DNA from: Paenalcaligenes sp035302345 | Lineage (GTDB): Bacteria > Pseudomonadota > Gammaproteobacteria > Burkholderiales > Burkholderiaceae_B | Reading direction: 5' to 3' | Assembly (NCBI GenBank): GCA_035302345.1 | Contig: DATGSS010000034.1 | Span: forward strand, 1 to 60,154 | DNA length: 60,154 bases | In this document: in pieces, positions 44,161 to 53,207 of the stretch | Layout of the letters: every line of letters starts with the position of its first letter | Position numbering within the stretch: the stretch's first letter is position 1 | The notes under the pieces: generated by a model | Database searches by the model: none | Told to the model about the DNA's origin: nothing | Seen by the model: the letters and a program-made list of their open reading frames with translations, nothing else | Made by a program: the position numbers and the translations under genes

Positions 44161-44250
44161 TTAAAACCATGGTTATAAATATGCACTGCAGCAAAAACTA
44201 CCAGCTCAAAACGGTCGGAGAGAGCTATTTTGGAAATGTTTCGAGCGACA

Positions 44251-44347
44251 GCGAGACATTGAGAAAATAACTCTCGCAGACCGGTAAGCAAAGCTCACAG
44301 ACTGACGAACAGCAGTGAGCAACAGATCTGTTGCAGATGCAGTGCAA
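44251..44347. repeat. Cluster of short inverted repeats in the 297-base gap after dctM
   Basis: Four inverted repeats lie in under 100 bases: GCGAGA / TCTCGC (44251-44277), GCTCAC / GTGAGC (44293-44320), the perfect 16-bp palindrome GCAACAGATCTGTTGC (44319-44334) and TTGCA / TGCAA (44331-44347). They lie between the dctPQM terminator and the 3' end of the minus-strand gene at 44373. Possible structured RNA, terminator remnant or protein site; no function can be assigned. Confidence 0.45.
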
Positions 44348-44372
44348 AAAACCCGAATACACAAGAATCAGA

Positions 44373-44999
44373 TTAAAAGTCCTTTTTCGGACACTCGCTA
44401 ACCTGCCCCCACGCATTATTAGGCGCACAATACTTATTGCGAGCCTCCCAAGCACAACTAGGACGCTTGAAAAACCCTAACTGCTTGCACGCCTCGAGCT
44501 CACGTTGAAGATCGGCCTGCCAGCTGCCCCCCAGCTGAGGACTCGCATCGGTCGCAACCACATCCTGCGAAGGAGGTGGCGGCGGCTCGTCAGCCTCGAT
44601 AGGCTGCACACGATCTAACTGAGCAATACCCTGCAAACCACTATCATGCTGATCACGCCTAGTGATGCGGATGGCCTCGCTCATGCTGATGGTGGTAGTG
44701 GCCAATGAAATAGGTGGCGCCTCGGCAAAGAGATCACGGCTGTCATCGATTTGCCAGCTCAGGGTGTCGGGATCCTCGGGAATGCCTAGACGGCCGTCGA
44801 CCAAAGGCTGCGGTGGCTGCGCCGTAAAAGGCTTGCCATCGGCACCAAGTGTGGTTTGAGGCGAAAAATCCTCAAAGGATGCGACCGTAGGCATCCGCAT
44901 CGGGCCATTTTCAATAAGCCAGTTGCCTAATAAGTAACCGCCCCATGCTGATGCTCCTAGAACGGAAAGCAATACGACGAATATTAAACGCCAAGACAT
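44373..44999 (-). CDS. Hypothetical envelope protein with C-terminal Cys motif
   Basis: 208 residues, no named family recognised. One N-terminal hydrophobic helix (about 4-28) serves as a membrane anchor or uncleaved signal. The middle is disordered and acidic, with a PPPPP run near 150. The C-terminal 45 residues contain four Cys in a pattern C-x11-C-x8-C-x11-C (in ELEACKQLGF, RPSCAWEARNKYC and VSECP), with Trp and Tyr in between. Similar C-terminal Cys motifs occur in uncharacterised betaproteobacterial proteins. Likely periplasmic. It stands alone between dctPQM and prfC. Confidence 0.7.
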   Translation of the reverse strand: MSWRLIFVVLLSVLGASAWGGYLLGNWLIENGPMRMPTVASFEDFSPQTTLGADGKPFTAQPPQPLVDGRLGIPEDPDTLSWQIDDSRDLFAEAPPISLATTTISMSEAIRITRRDQHDSGLQGIAQLDRVQPIEADEPPPPPSQDVVATDASPQLGGSWQADLQRELEACKQLGFFKRPSCAWEARNKYCAPNNAWGQVSECPKKDF

Positions 45000-45130
45000 T
45001 GTTGCTGATGTTTTATAAATGGACTCATGAGACGTCCATTGTAACCAAAACCCGTTTTGAAAGTGCCCATAATCGTAAACAAAAGAAAGTGACTATGGGA
45101 CACCCTGGTCTCATAGTGTATGAGTGCTAT

Positions 45131-46738
45131 TTAGTCACCAAATATATGCCCACTGTGCTCACGCAGGCTATGGAACTCGATGGCAGGATGCAGATCTTGG
45201 GCAACCCGTAGCTGAGCAGGCGAAGAGGCTAAAAACGCCACCGCATCGACGACATCATAGGCGATGTTGCCTGCTTGTTGCTCGATAAAGCGTTGTAGCG
45301 CCTGGGGGTCTTCGCTGGTCACCCAGCGCGCCATCTGGTATCGCGAGGGGCTAAATTGGGCATCGACGGCATACTCATTTTTCAGGCGTTGGGCCACCAC
45401 CTCAAATTGTAGTTGGCCAACAGCACCTAGCAAAGTCGTGCCACTGCTCAGGTGAGGTCGAAAGACTTGGATGGCGCCTTCTTCGCCTAGTTGGGTCAAT
45501 CCGGTACGCAATTGCTTGGTGCGCATGGGATCGCGGACCTCTACGGCCTGGAACAGCTCAGGGGCAAAAAACGGTAACCCAGTGAATTGCAGGTCTTCAC
45601 CCTCGGTGAGTACATCGCCTAGCTGCAATAATCCGTGGTTGGGAATGCCGATGATATCGCCTGCGTAGGCCTCGTCCAGACGCTCGCGACGTTGTGATAA
45701 AAAAGTCACTACGTTATTGGGGCGGATCTCTCTTTTGCTGCGTACCACATGCAAGCGCATGCCACGGTCAAAATGGCCTGAGCTCACGCGTACAAAGGCG
45801 ACTCGGTCGCGGTGTGCAGGATCCATATTGGCCTGTACTTTGAAAACCATGCCGGTAAACTTTTCTTCGGTGGGTTCTACTGTGCGTTCTAAGGCATCAC
45901 GTGCACCGGGGGCGGGGGCCCAATCAACCAGTGCATCCAGTATTTCTTGTACACCAAAGTTATTCAGTGCCGAACCAAAAAATACAGGTGTTTGTTGCGC
46001 CTGCAGAAAATCATCTTTATTAAAATCGCTGACGGCAGCCTGTAGCAGTTCGATTTCTTCGGCGGCTTGTTCAAATTCGCCGCCAAAGCGCTGCAGGCTA
46101 TCAGGGTTGTCCAAACCGGGTAAGCGTTCGTTTTCAGTATCGCGGTCGGCCTCGCCAGCCTTGTAGACCTGTAGCTCATCAGCAGCCAGGGAATAAATCC
46201 CTTTAAAGTTACGACCCATACCGACAGGCCAATTGATGGGAATGGCCTCCATTTCTAGGTGGCTTTCAATTTCATCAATCAGATCTAGGGGCTCTTGGGC
46301 CTCGCGGTCCATTTTGTTGATAAAAGTGATGATGGGCGTGCCTCGGCTACGACATACCTGTAGCAGACGCTCGGTTTGAGGTTCAATACCATTTGCGGCA
46401 TCGATGACCATCAGCGCTGCGTCAACCGCCGTCAGTACTCTATAAGTATCTTCGGAAAAGTCTTGGTGACCCGGAGTATCTAGCAAATTGATCACGCAAT
46501 CGCGGTAGTCCATTTGCATGACCGAAGAGGCAACAGAAATACCTCGTTGTTGCTCGATTTCCATCCAGTCCGAGGCAGCGTGGCGCTGGGCTTTGCGTGA
46601 TTTGACGCTGCCGGCAATATGGATGGCGCCAGCAAAGTACAGCAGTTTTTCAGTCAAGGTGGTCTTACCAGCGTCTGGGTGTGAGATAATTGCAAAAGTG
46701 CGCCGGCGTGCCACTTCAGAGGTAATGTTTTTAGGCAT
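45131..46738 (-). CDS. prfC: Peptide chain release factor 3
   Basis: GTPase that recycles RF1/RF2 from the ribosome after termination. 535 residues from Met 46738 (MPKNITSEVARRRTFAIISH); the open frame extends 18 codons further, but that part is not family-like. G1 HPDAGKTT near residue 20, switch I with RGISVASSV, G3 DTPGHQDF near 90, G4 NKMD near 143; domain II with GMVFKVQANMDP near 310; C-terminal RF3 domain after 390 (GAVGQLQFEVVAQRL). Divergent from lemA across 126 bases. Confidence 0.95.
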   Translation of the reverse strand: MPKNITSEVARRRTFAIISHPDAGKTTLTEKLLYFAGAIHIAGSVKSRKAQRHAASDWMEIEQQRGISVASSVMQMDYRDCVINLLDTPGHQDFSEDTYRVLTAVDAALMVIDAANGIEPQTERLLQVCRSRGTPIITFINKMDREAQEPLDLIDEIESHLEMEAIPINWPVGMGRNFKGIYSLAADELQVYKAGEADRDTENERLPGLDNPDSLQRFGGEFEQAAEEIELLQAAVSDFNKDDFLQAQQTPVFFGSALNNFGVQEILDALVDWAPAPGARDALERTVEPTEEKFTGMVFKVQANMDPAHRDRVAFVRVSSGHFDRGMRLHVVRSKREIRPNNVVTFLSQRRERLDEAYAGDIIGIPNHGLLQLGDVLTEGEDLQFTGLPFFAPELFQAVEVRDPMRTKQLRTGLTQLGEEGAIQVFRPHLSSGTTLLGAVGQLQFEVVAQRLKNEYAVDAQFSPSRYQMARWVTSEDPQALQRFIEQQAGNIAYDVVDAVAFLASSPAQLRVAQDLHPAIEFHSLREHSGHIFGD

Positions 46739-46864
46739 GTTGATATTGAAAAAGAGGAATTCTTGCGTAGCGAAACAGGTACAATACGCCAAAACAGTTT
46801 ATTTTAGCGTGTTGCCTGTTTTATTTGGCGTCTTTTTTTATTTTGTAGCCCATTCAAGTAGCTC

Positions 46865-47470
46865 ATGATGATGAAATTAAATTTTAGATGGTTTGGCCTG
46901 ATCTTTGTAACACTTTTGTTGACGGGTTGCGGTTACAACGAGATACAGCGATTGGATGAACAGGTCAAGGCCGCATGGTCGCAGACATTAAACCAATACG
47001 AACGACGTGCAGATTTGGTCCCCAAGTTAGTCAACTCGGTCGATGCCTACATGGGCCAGGAAAAAGAGGTGCTCACACGGGTGACCGAGGCGCGCGCCCA
47101 GGTGGGTCAAATTAAAATCAATGTCGAGGATTTGGATAACCCCGCATTGATGGAGCGTTTTAGTCAGGCTCAAAATCAGTTAGGGTCGGCGTTGTCACGG
47201 CTGTTGGCGGTGGCAGAAAACTATCCCGAGCTCAAGAGTGATGGGCTTTTTCTGGATTTGATGACGCAGCTCGAGGGCACTGAAAACCGCATTGCTACGG
47301 AACGAGGCCGTTATGTACAAGCCGTACAAAATTACAATGTCTTTATCCGCCAATTTCCCAATGTGATTACGGCCAAGGTTTTAGGTTATCCCGTACTGGA
47401 AAATTATGGCATGGATCGGGAAACCGAGCTCATGCGTAACCCTGAGGTACGGTTTGGCAATTCGCGCTAA
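46865..47470 (+). CDS. lemA: LemA family lipoprotein
   Basis: 201 residues. A hydrophobic N-terminus ends in the lipobox LLTGC, so the mature protein begins at a lipidated Cys (about residue 22). The LemA domain follows: YNEIQRLDEQVKAAWSQTLNQYERRADLVPKLVNSV, then helices and VQNYNVFIRQFPNVITAKVLGY near 155. LemA proteins form membrane-bound helical bundles of unknown role and are often encoded with TPM-domain proteins, as here. Three ATG codons stand in a row at the start; any could serve. Confidence 0.9.
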   Translation: MMMKLNFRWFGLIFVTLLLTGCGYNEIQRLDEQVKAAWSQTLNQYERRADLVPKLVNSVDAYMGQEKEVLTRVTEARAQVGQIKINVEDLDNPALMERFSQAQNQLGSALSRLLAVAENYPELKSDGLFLDLMTQLEGTENRIATERGRYVQAVQNYNVFIRQFPNVITAKVLGYPVLENYGMDRETELMRNPEVRFGNSR

Positions 47471-47520
47471 AAAGAGCGTGTGGGTCGCTCGTAATATAGC
47501 GCATTGGATCATGTATCGAG

Positions 47521-48474
47521 GTGCCTGTGCCGCTTTGTGCTTTTCTCTATGAGACTCGTGCCCGTTTTGGGCGTGTGTTGGTGTTTGCTCTATTGAGTTG
47601 CGCTTTGGGCTTGCTGCCGCGAGCCTGGGCCGATTCTTTGGCAGTGCCCGAGCTCAGCAGCTGGATTGTCGACGAGGCACAGGTGCTGACTCCCGAACAG
47701 CGTCAGGCCCTAGATCAGGTGTTACGACAGTTCGAGCAACAAAAGGGCGCGCAGATTTTCATGCTCACCATTCCTTCCCTAGAGGGTGAGGATATTGATA
47801 GTTATGCGGTGCGGGTGTTCGAGGATTGGGGGGTGGGCCGTCAATCGACAGACGATGGCGTCTTACTGGTGGCTGCGATCGAAGACCGCAAATTGCGTAT
47901 CGAGGTGGGCTATGGTCTCGAGGGTGTGATTCCTGACATTGTCGCGGGGCGCATCATTCGTGAACAAGTTGCCCCGGCCTTTCAGCAAGAGGCTTATGCC
48001 CAGGGTTTGATGGCAGCTGCGACCCAATTGATGCAGCGTATCGAGGGCGAAGACCTACCTGCGCCCGAACAATCCCAAGGGGGCGTTGATGAGTATGATG
48101 GCCCCGAGGGTTTTGAGATTGTCATCATTGTGGCTATTTTATTTGGCTTTGCCTTTTTGGTGCCGCCCGTACCTGCGGCTGCGGCTGTGGGTATTTTTAT
48201 TTTCATTATATTCGAAGCCTTGGGCTGGGCCGTTGGCGCGGCAATGGTGGCTTTTTTGATTTCTTCAGTGGGCAGTCTGTGGCGTTTTGGTCCTGATTCC
48301 GATACACGGTATGCCACTGGAAATCGTTCCACGTCACGTCGACGACATGATCACTGGGGCGGCGGGGGCGGTTTTGGTGGCGGTGGGGGCATCGGTGGCG
48401 GTGGTATGGGCGGCGGTGGTGCCAGTGGCGGTGGAGGTAGCAGTGGTGGAGGCGGTGCCTCTGGAGGATGGTAA
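47521..48474 (+). CDS. TPM-domain (YgcG family) membrane protein with Gly-rich tail
   Basis: 317 residues. The start is probably GTG 47521; a signal-like segment (VLVFALLSCALGLLPRAWA, about 20-38) leads into a TPM domain (about 45-165: VLTPEQRQALDQVL, GVLLVAAIEDRKLRIEVGYGLEGVIPD). Two or three membrane helices lie near 195-255, then a cytoplasmic or periplasmic tail that is nearly all Gly with some Ser and Ala (about 280-317), a common YgcG feature. TPM domains occur in photosystem II repair and in envelope proteins; the function here is unknown. It follows lemA by 50 bases and overlaps the next TPM gene. Confidence 0.87.
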   Translation: MPVPLCAFLYETRARFGRVLVFALLSCALGLLPRAWADSLAVPELSSWIVDEAQVLTPEQRQALDQVLRQFEQQKGAQIFMLTIPSLEGEDIDSYAVRVFEDWGVGRQSTDDGVLLVAAIEDRKLRIEVGYGLEGVIPDIVAGRIIREQVAPAFQQEAYAQGLMAAATQLMQRIEGEDLPAPEQSQGGVDEYDGPEGFEIVIIVAILFGFAFLVPPVPAAAAVGIFIFIIFEALGWAVGAAMVAFLISSVGSLWRFGPDSDTRYATGNRSTSRRRHDHWGGGGGFGGGGGIGGGGMGGGGASGGGGSSGGGGASGGW

Positions 48475-48974
48475 TGCGACAGCGTTTGATACAGTCCATG
48501 AGTTGGCAGCGAGTGCGTGGTCGACGTCTGGCCAAACAGCATTTTCATGAACAAAATCTACAACAGTTAGGCACGCAAATTGCGGCCAGTGAGCAAGGTC
48601 ATAGCGGTGAGATTGTTGTGGCGATAGAGGCTGTTAGCCCGATACACGAACCTGATTCGCATCTACGCGCGCTCGAGGTGTTTGGGCGTCTAGGGGTCTG
48701 GGATACGCCACAAAATACGGGTGTTTTATTGTATGTGGCCTTGGATCGGCGTCGCATCGAGTTAATTGCAGATCGGGGCATCAGTGCCCAGGCTGATCGT
48801 TGGCAACAGATTTGCGATGATTTACAACAAGCATTCAAAGCACACAGTTATTTTCCTGGGGTTATGGCTGCAGTACAGCAGCTAGAGGGGGTTTTGCGTG
48901 CTCATACCCCGCCCGAGCAATCTGATCATAAAGACGCCAATCATATGGATAACCGCCCGGTGATTTTATCCTGA
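48474..48974 (+). CDS. Second TPM-domain protein, lacking signal peptide and membrane helices
   Basis: 166 residues. ATG 48474 overlaps the stop of the preceding TPM gene (TAATG), and GGAGG at 48463-48467 is well spaced for it; ATG 48468 would be too close. A basic N-terminus (about 1-25) is followed by a TPM domain (about 30-150) with HSGEIVVAIEAV, NTGVLLYVALDRRRIELIADRG and FPGVMAAVQQLEGVL. No signal peptide or membrane span is seen, so it should be cytoplasmic unless it is partnered at the membrane. Paralogue of the gene upstream; third gene of lemA-TPM-TPM. Confidence 0.87.
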   Translation: MRQRLIQSMSWQRVRGRRLAKQHFHEQNLQQLGTQIAASEQGHSGEIVVAIEAVSPIHEPDSHLRALEVFGRLGVWDTPQNTGVLLYVALDRRRIELIADRGISAQADRWQQICDDLQQAFKAHSYFPGVMAAVQQLEGVLRAHTPPEQSDHKDANHMDNRPVILS

Positions 48975-49021
48975 GCGCACGCATTGGGATATCACTTTCT
49001 GTGCATTATTAAAAACGTTTT

Positions 49022-50452
49022 ATGGCTCAATCTGCTGCCTATCATCCTACTTTTACCGAGCTCTGGTCGGTAGAGATCATCCGTCTTAAAGAATCCCAAG
49101 CAGGACCGTTGGCCGATGAGGCCGAGGTTCGACGGGCTCGTAGCGCCACCCATAGCGAGGTGGGGCGCGTGTGTATACGAGCGCGTTTGCTTTGTGAACG
49201 ACTCGGCTATGCGTCGCAACAGCATCGTTTGCTGCGACGTTTACGTTGGGTGTTTTGGGGCTGGCTCTTATTAGCTTTGGTGGTAGGGGGTGGGATGGCT
49301 CAGGCAGCCTTGGAATTAGGCGGGCCGCAGGTCAATATTATTCGGGCTTGGTTTGTATTGTTGGGGGTGCCGACACTGGGCCTGCTGGTATGGCTGGTGA
49401 GTGCGGTACACCATGGTCTGGGTGCACCGGCAGGGCAGACTTTAGGTGGGCGTTGGCGTTGGTTGGCGCAAAAATTGTTGCCCGGCGCGGATACTACGTT
49501 ATTGTCTCAGGCGCTGTTTGGTGTGTTGCAGCAACAGCGGCTCAGTTTTTGGTGGGTGTCTTGTGTGCACCACATTTTCTGGGGGGTCGCTCTTTTAGCC
49601 GCGACTGTACGTCTGTGGTTCATGCTGGCTTTCAAGCGTTATTTTTTTCAATGGGAAAGCACCTTATTTGATGCCGAGCGTTTTGTACAGTTGGCACAGT
49701 GGGCTAGCGCTGGCCTACGAGGGATAGGGTTTTCCGCCCCTGATGAAGATTTCATACGGCTCAGTGATGGGCTGGCTACTTTGCCTCCTGATGGGCATGC
49801 CTTGTGGGCTAGTTGGTTGTTGGCCAGCGTGGTGGTGTATGGGTGGCTGCCCCGTGTGTTGTGCATCGGTTTTAGTGTGTGGCAGTGGCGTCGTCACGTG
49901 CGTGCGCTGCGGTTAGATTTACAGCGCCCGGGTTTGGTTGTGTTGCGTCCTCGTTTGGCGCCCGAGGTCCAGATGGTGGGCATTGATGCACCCAGCCCAC
50001 CTGATGCGGTGCCCATGCAAAAGCTTGCGGCTGGTCGTGCGGTCCGTGCGGATCAGCCGACTTTGGTCGTTGGGATGGAGTTAGCCTCGGATAAAGAACC
50101 GGATAAAAAGCACTGGCCTGCCCATTGGCAATGGTGGGGGGTGGTGGATGATCGGGAACAACGCCAACAGCTGCTAAGTCATTTGCAGGCACACTCTCTG
50201 AGCCATGGAATCATGCTGTGTGATGGCCGACAAACCCCTGATCGGGGGTTAATGGCATGGCTGGTTGAGGTGGCAGGCTATGTGCCCAATGAAAGTATTA
50301 TCATAGACATGACAGCTGTGCCGACGGAGCAATTCAAAGATACCGAACAGGCGTGGCATCAGCGTTTAGAGGCTGCTGGCCTGAATCATTTTTATTTTTC
50401 TTGGGCAGCGTTATTAGATGCTTTGCATGGGGCAGATGAGGATAAGCAATGA
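49022..50452 (+). CDS. DUF2868 membrane protein
   Basis: 476 residues, function unknown. A cytoplasmic N-terminus with a helical stretch (RLLCERLGYASQQHRLLRRLRW) is followed by membrane helices near 75-95, 105-125, 180-200 and 270-290. The C-terminal soluble part (about 300-476) has alternating strand/helix pattern (PTLVVGMELAS, SHGIMLCDGRQTPDRGLMAWL, ESIIIDMTAVP) that resembles a GTPase-like or Rossmann fold without a P-loop. It overlaps the DUF3482 GTPase gene by four bases, a pairing also seen in pseudomonads and Burkholderiales, so the two products very likely act together at the inner membrane. Confidence 0.85.
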   Translation: MAQSAAYHPTFTELWSVEIIRLKESQAGPLADEAEVRRARSATHSEVGRVCIRARLLCERLGYASQQHRLLRRLRWVFWGWLLLALVVGGGMAQAALELGGPQVNIIRAWFVLLGVPTLGLLVWLVSAVHHGLGAPAGQTLGGRWRWLAQKLLPGADTTLLSQALFGVLQQQRLSFWWVSCVHHIFWGVALLAATVRLWFMLAFKRYFFQWESTLFDAERFVQLAQWASAGLRGIGFSAPDEDFIRLSDGLATLPPDGHALWASWLLASVVVYGWLPRVLCIGFSVWQWRRHVRALRLDLQRPGLVVLRPRLAPEVQMVGIDAPSPPDAVPMQKLAAGRAVRADQPTLVVGMELASDKEPDKKHWPAHWQWWGVVDDREQRQQLLSHLQAHSLSHGIMLCDGRQTPDRGLMAWLVEVAGYVPNESIIIDMTAVPTEQFKDTEQAWHQRLEAAGLNHFYFSWAALLDALHGADEDKQ

Positions 50453-51864
50453 ATACCGTGACTGAAGCCTCTGGTTTGAGTTTGCGTATTTCTGTCGTGG
50501 GCCATACCAACACAGGGAAAACCTCTTTGTTGCGGACATTGACCCGTAACCGCAAGTTTGGTCAGGTGCAGGCCAGTCCGGGGACCACACGTCATGTGGA
50601 GGGTGTGCATGTTGATTTGGCGCCCTTAGGTCAGTTGTTGCTGTATGACACGCCGGGTATTGAGGACAGCATGGCGCTGCTGGACTATATCGAGCGCCTC
50701 GTTGAGGCGGATCATCGGGTCGAGGGGCCCGAACGTATCCGGCGGTTTTTGGATAGCCCTGAGGCGAAAGCCCGCTTTGAGCAAGAGGCTCGTGTCTTGA
50801 CTCAGTTGATGCATAGCGAGGCGGCGCTATACGTCATTGATGTGCGTGATCCGGTGCTTACCAAGCATCGTGATGAGCTGCGGATTTTATCCTGGTGTGG
50901 CAAACCTATCCTGCCAGTGATGAATTTTTTGCTGCATCAGCCCTCACGTATTGATGAGTGGGAAACCGCTTTGGCTGATTTAGGGCTGCATATGCAAACT
51001 CAGTTTGATACGGTGGCTCCCGCCTTGGATGGCGAGATACAGCTGTATCAAAGGCTCTCTTTATTGTTAGGGGGTCAATATCGGCAATTGCTAGAGCATT
51101 TTGGTCAACAATTGCGACAGCAGCGCACACAGCGCTTGGTAGATGCCAAACAGCTGTTGGCAGAGTTGCTGGTAGATGTGGCGGCTTGGCAGTCTAGTTG
51201 TTCAGCCGATCCCGAAGAGCTCAAAACTTATATCGAGCAAATGCAAAATACGGTACGCGCCCGTGAACAACGTTGTGTCGAGGCTTTGTTGGCACGCTAT
51301 CAATTTAGCCAAGAGGATTATTTGCGCCTGGACTTTGATATGGGCAGTTATCGTTGGGGTACAGACCTATTTCATCCCGAGGCTCTAAAGCAGCTGGGCA
51401 TACAGCTCAGCAAAGGGGCGGCTACTGGGGCGTTGGCCGGGGCGACCTTTGATATGTTGACCGCGGGTTTTAGCCTGGGCACCGGTACATTGGTGGGTGC
51501 AACTGTCGGAGGTGTCTGGCAGGGGGTTAATCAATGGGGTCAGAAAATCATGCAAAAATGGCGAGGTCATGCCGATTTGAGTGTTGGTGATGATGTCTTG
51601 AGAGCCTTGGCTTTGCGGCAGTTGGCCCTCATTTATGCATTAGAGCATCGGGGCCACGCCGCCCAAGAGCCAATACAAATCGATGCCTTGGCCAAACCGC
51701 AACAGCCGTTGGAATATGATTGGCGTAAAGACCCACTGCCACCGGTTTTGGTGCAGGCCCGCCATCACGCGCAGTGGTCAACCTTGTTGTATCCCGAGGC
51801 CGACTCTACCGCACGTCAGGCTGCCATTGATGCGCTAGCACGTCAGCTGGGCATGCATTTTTAG
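50449..51864 (+). CDS. Era/YcjX-like GTPase with DUF3482 domain
   Basis: 471 residues. N-terminal G domain: P-loop GHTNTGKTS (18-26), switch I Thr in SPGTTRHVEG (near 45), G3 DTPGIEDS (67-74). The NKxD motif for guanine is not visible; the expected place reads PVMNFLLHQ (near 160). The DUF3482 part (about 190-471) is helical and includes a Gly/Ala-rich stretch (GAATGALAGATFDMLTAGFS and GTGTLVGATVGG, near 325-355) that looks like a glycine zipper able to enter membranes. Translationally coupled to the DUF2868 gene and adjacent, without gap, to the convergent argE stop. Role unknown. Confidence 0.87.
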   Translation: MNTVTEASGLSLRISVVGHTNTGKTSLLRTLTRNRKFGQVQASPGTTRHVEGVHVDLAPLGQLLLYDTPGIEDSMALLDYIERLVEADHRVEGPERIRRFLDSPEAKARFEQEARVLTQLMHSEAALYVIDVRDPVLTKHRDELRILSWCGKPILPVMNFLLHQPSRIDEWETALADLGLHMQTQFDTVAPALDGEIQLYQRLSLLLGGQYRQLLEHFGQQLRQQRTQRLVDAKQLLAELLVDVAAWQSSCSADPEELKTYIEQMQNTVRAREQRCVEALLARYQFSQEDYLRLDFDMGSYRWGTDLFHPEALKQLGIQLSKGAATGALAGATFDMLTAGFSLGTGTLVGATVGGVWQGVNQWGQKIMQKWRGHADLSVGDDVLRALALRQLALIYALEHRGHAAQEPIQIDALAKPQQPLEYDWRKDPLPPVLVQARHHAQWSTLLYPEADSTARQAAIDALARQLGMHF

Positions 51865-53046
51865 TTATTCTTCCTTTAGGTGCCGCTCTAGCTGGCTGGG
51901 CGCACACAGAAAATGAATTAAACGATCAAAGAACACCTCGGCCTCGCGGATTTGTTCAATGCTGATGTATTCATCGGGTTGGTGGGCCTGATCAATTGAG
52001 CCGGGGCCACACAAAATAGTGTCAAAACCGGCTTGCTGAAATTGGCCTGCTTCAGAAACAAAAGGGACGACCTGGGGTTTGAAAGCAGGATTGAGGTGGC
52101 TTAATAAAGCGCGTGCGCCCCCGCTGGGGTTATCAAAGGCGGGGACCTCGGCGATGATTTCAGTCTGGATGCCAATGTCGGGTGAAATGTCACGCAAAGG
52201 GGCCAATAGTTGTTCAGCATAGGCGTTAAAACGCTCTAAATAGCTGTGCCAGTCGTCCCCAGGTAGGCAACGTATATCCCAGTCAAATTGACAGTGTCGT
52301 GAAATAATATTGACGGCGGTGCCCCCCTCGATGACCCCAGTGTGCAATGTTGTATAGGGGGGTACAAAGGGGCTCTCGGTATCTGCCGTGGTTTGATTTT
52401 CTTGCATCATGTCATCAATAAATGTAATCAGGCGTGCAGCTAATGTCACGGCGCTGACCCCACGCTGTACCTGACTGGAATGGGCCTCGTGCCCGGTGAT
52501 GCGGGTGCGCAGGGTGGTGATGCTTTTATGAGCGACCACGGTTTGCATTGAGGTGGGTTCGCCCACGATGACTGCCAAGGGTTGAGGAAATTCTGCCTTG
52601 AGCGTTTCAATCAGTCGCGGTGCGCCCAAGCAACCGATTTCCTCGTCATAGCTAAAGGCTAGGTAAACAGGTCTTTTGATAGGGGCCTGACGCAGGGCTG
52701 GGACCATGGCCAGTGCCAGCGCAATAAAGCTCTTCATATCAGCCGTGCCGCGACCATAGAGACGCCCGTCTTTTTCTGTCAGGGTGAAAGGCTCGGTGCT
52801 CCAGTCCTGACCGTCAACCGGCACGACATCGGAGTGCCCTGAAAGCACGACGCCGCCCTCTACCTTTGGGCCAATACAGGCCAGTAGATTGGCTTTGTTG
52901 CCCTCATCGTTGTGAATCAACTGGCTCTCGACACCATGCTCGTGCAGATAATTTTGTATGAACTCTAGCAAAGGCAGGTTAGAGTGACGTGACACACTGT
53001 CAAAGGCAATGAGTTGTTCAATCAATTGGCGACTTTCCGGACGCAT
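51865..53046 (-). CDS. argE: Acetylornithine deacetylase
   Basis: M20 family zinc peptidase making ornithine from N-acetylornithine. 393 residues. Metal ligands: His in VVLSGHSDVVPVDG (near 75), Asp in YGRGTADMKSF (near 106), the general base and bridging Glu in SYDEEIGCLGA (near 138), Glu in VIVGEPTSM (near 166), His near the C-terminus. The dimerisation domain begins ITGHEAHSSQVQRGVSAV near 185. The frame opens at GTG 53058, but ATG 53046 has GGAG six bases upstream and is preferred. It completes a set with argD for the linear arginine pathway, although separately located. Confidence 0.92.
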   Translation of the reverse strand: MRPESRQLIEQLIAFDSVSRHSNLPLLEFIQNYLHEHGVESQLIHNDEGNKANLLACIGPKVEGGVVLSGHSDVVPVDGQDWSTEPFTLTEKDGRLYGRGTADMKSFIALALAMVPALRQAPIKRPVYLAFSYDEEIGCLGAPRLIETLKAEFPQPLAVIVGEPTSMQTVVAHKSITTLRTRITGHEAHSSQVQRGVSAVTLAARLITFIDDMMQENQTTADTESPFVPPYTTLHTGVIEGGTAVNIISRHCQFDWDIRCLPGDDWHSYLERFNAYAEQLLAPLRDISPDIGIQTEIIAEVPAFDNPSGGARALLSHLNPAFKPQVVPFVSEAGQFQQAGFDTILCGPGSIDQAHQPDEYISIEQIREAEVFFDRLIHFLCAPSQLERHLKEE

Positions 53047-53207
53047 AACAAACTCCACAAGGGTGTGTAGAAGTAGATGGTGAGTATTGTTGAATAAGGA
53101 ATCTATGAGAATAGATTATAGTGTAGTTGGGGTGTGGATCGGCCTGCTCAGTATGCTGTATGTTTTTGGGCAGCCCTGATCTATCTTCTACCTCAAAGGA
53201 GTCTCTG

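Noticed and set aside
44225..44455. 76-codon minus-strand frame with several Cys
   Set aside because: It overlaps the 3' end of the 208-residue envelope protein in another frame and runs into the inverted-repeat cluster; no ribosome site.
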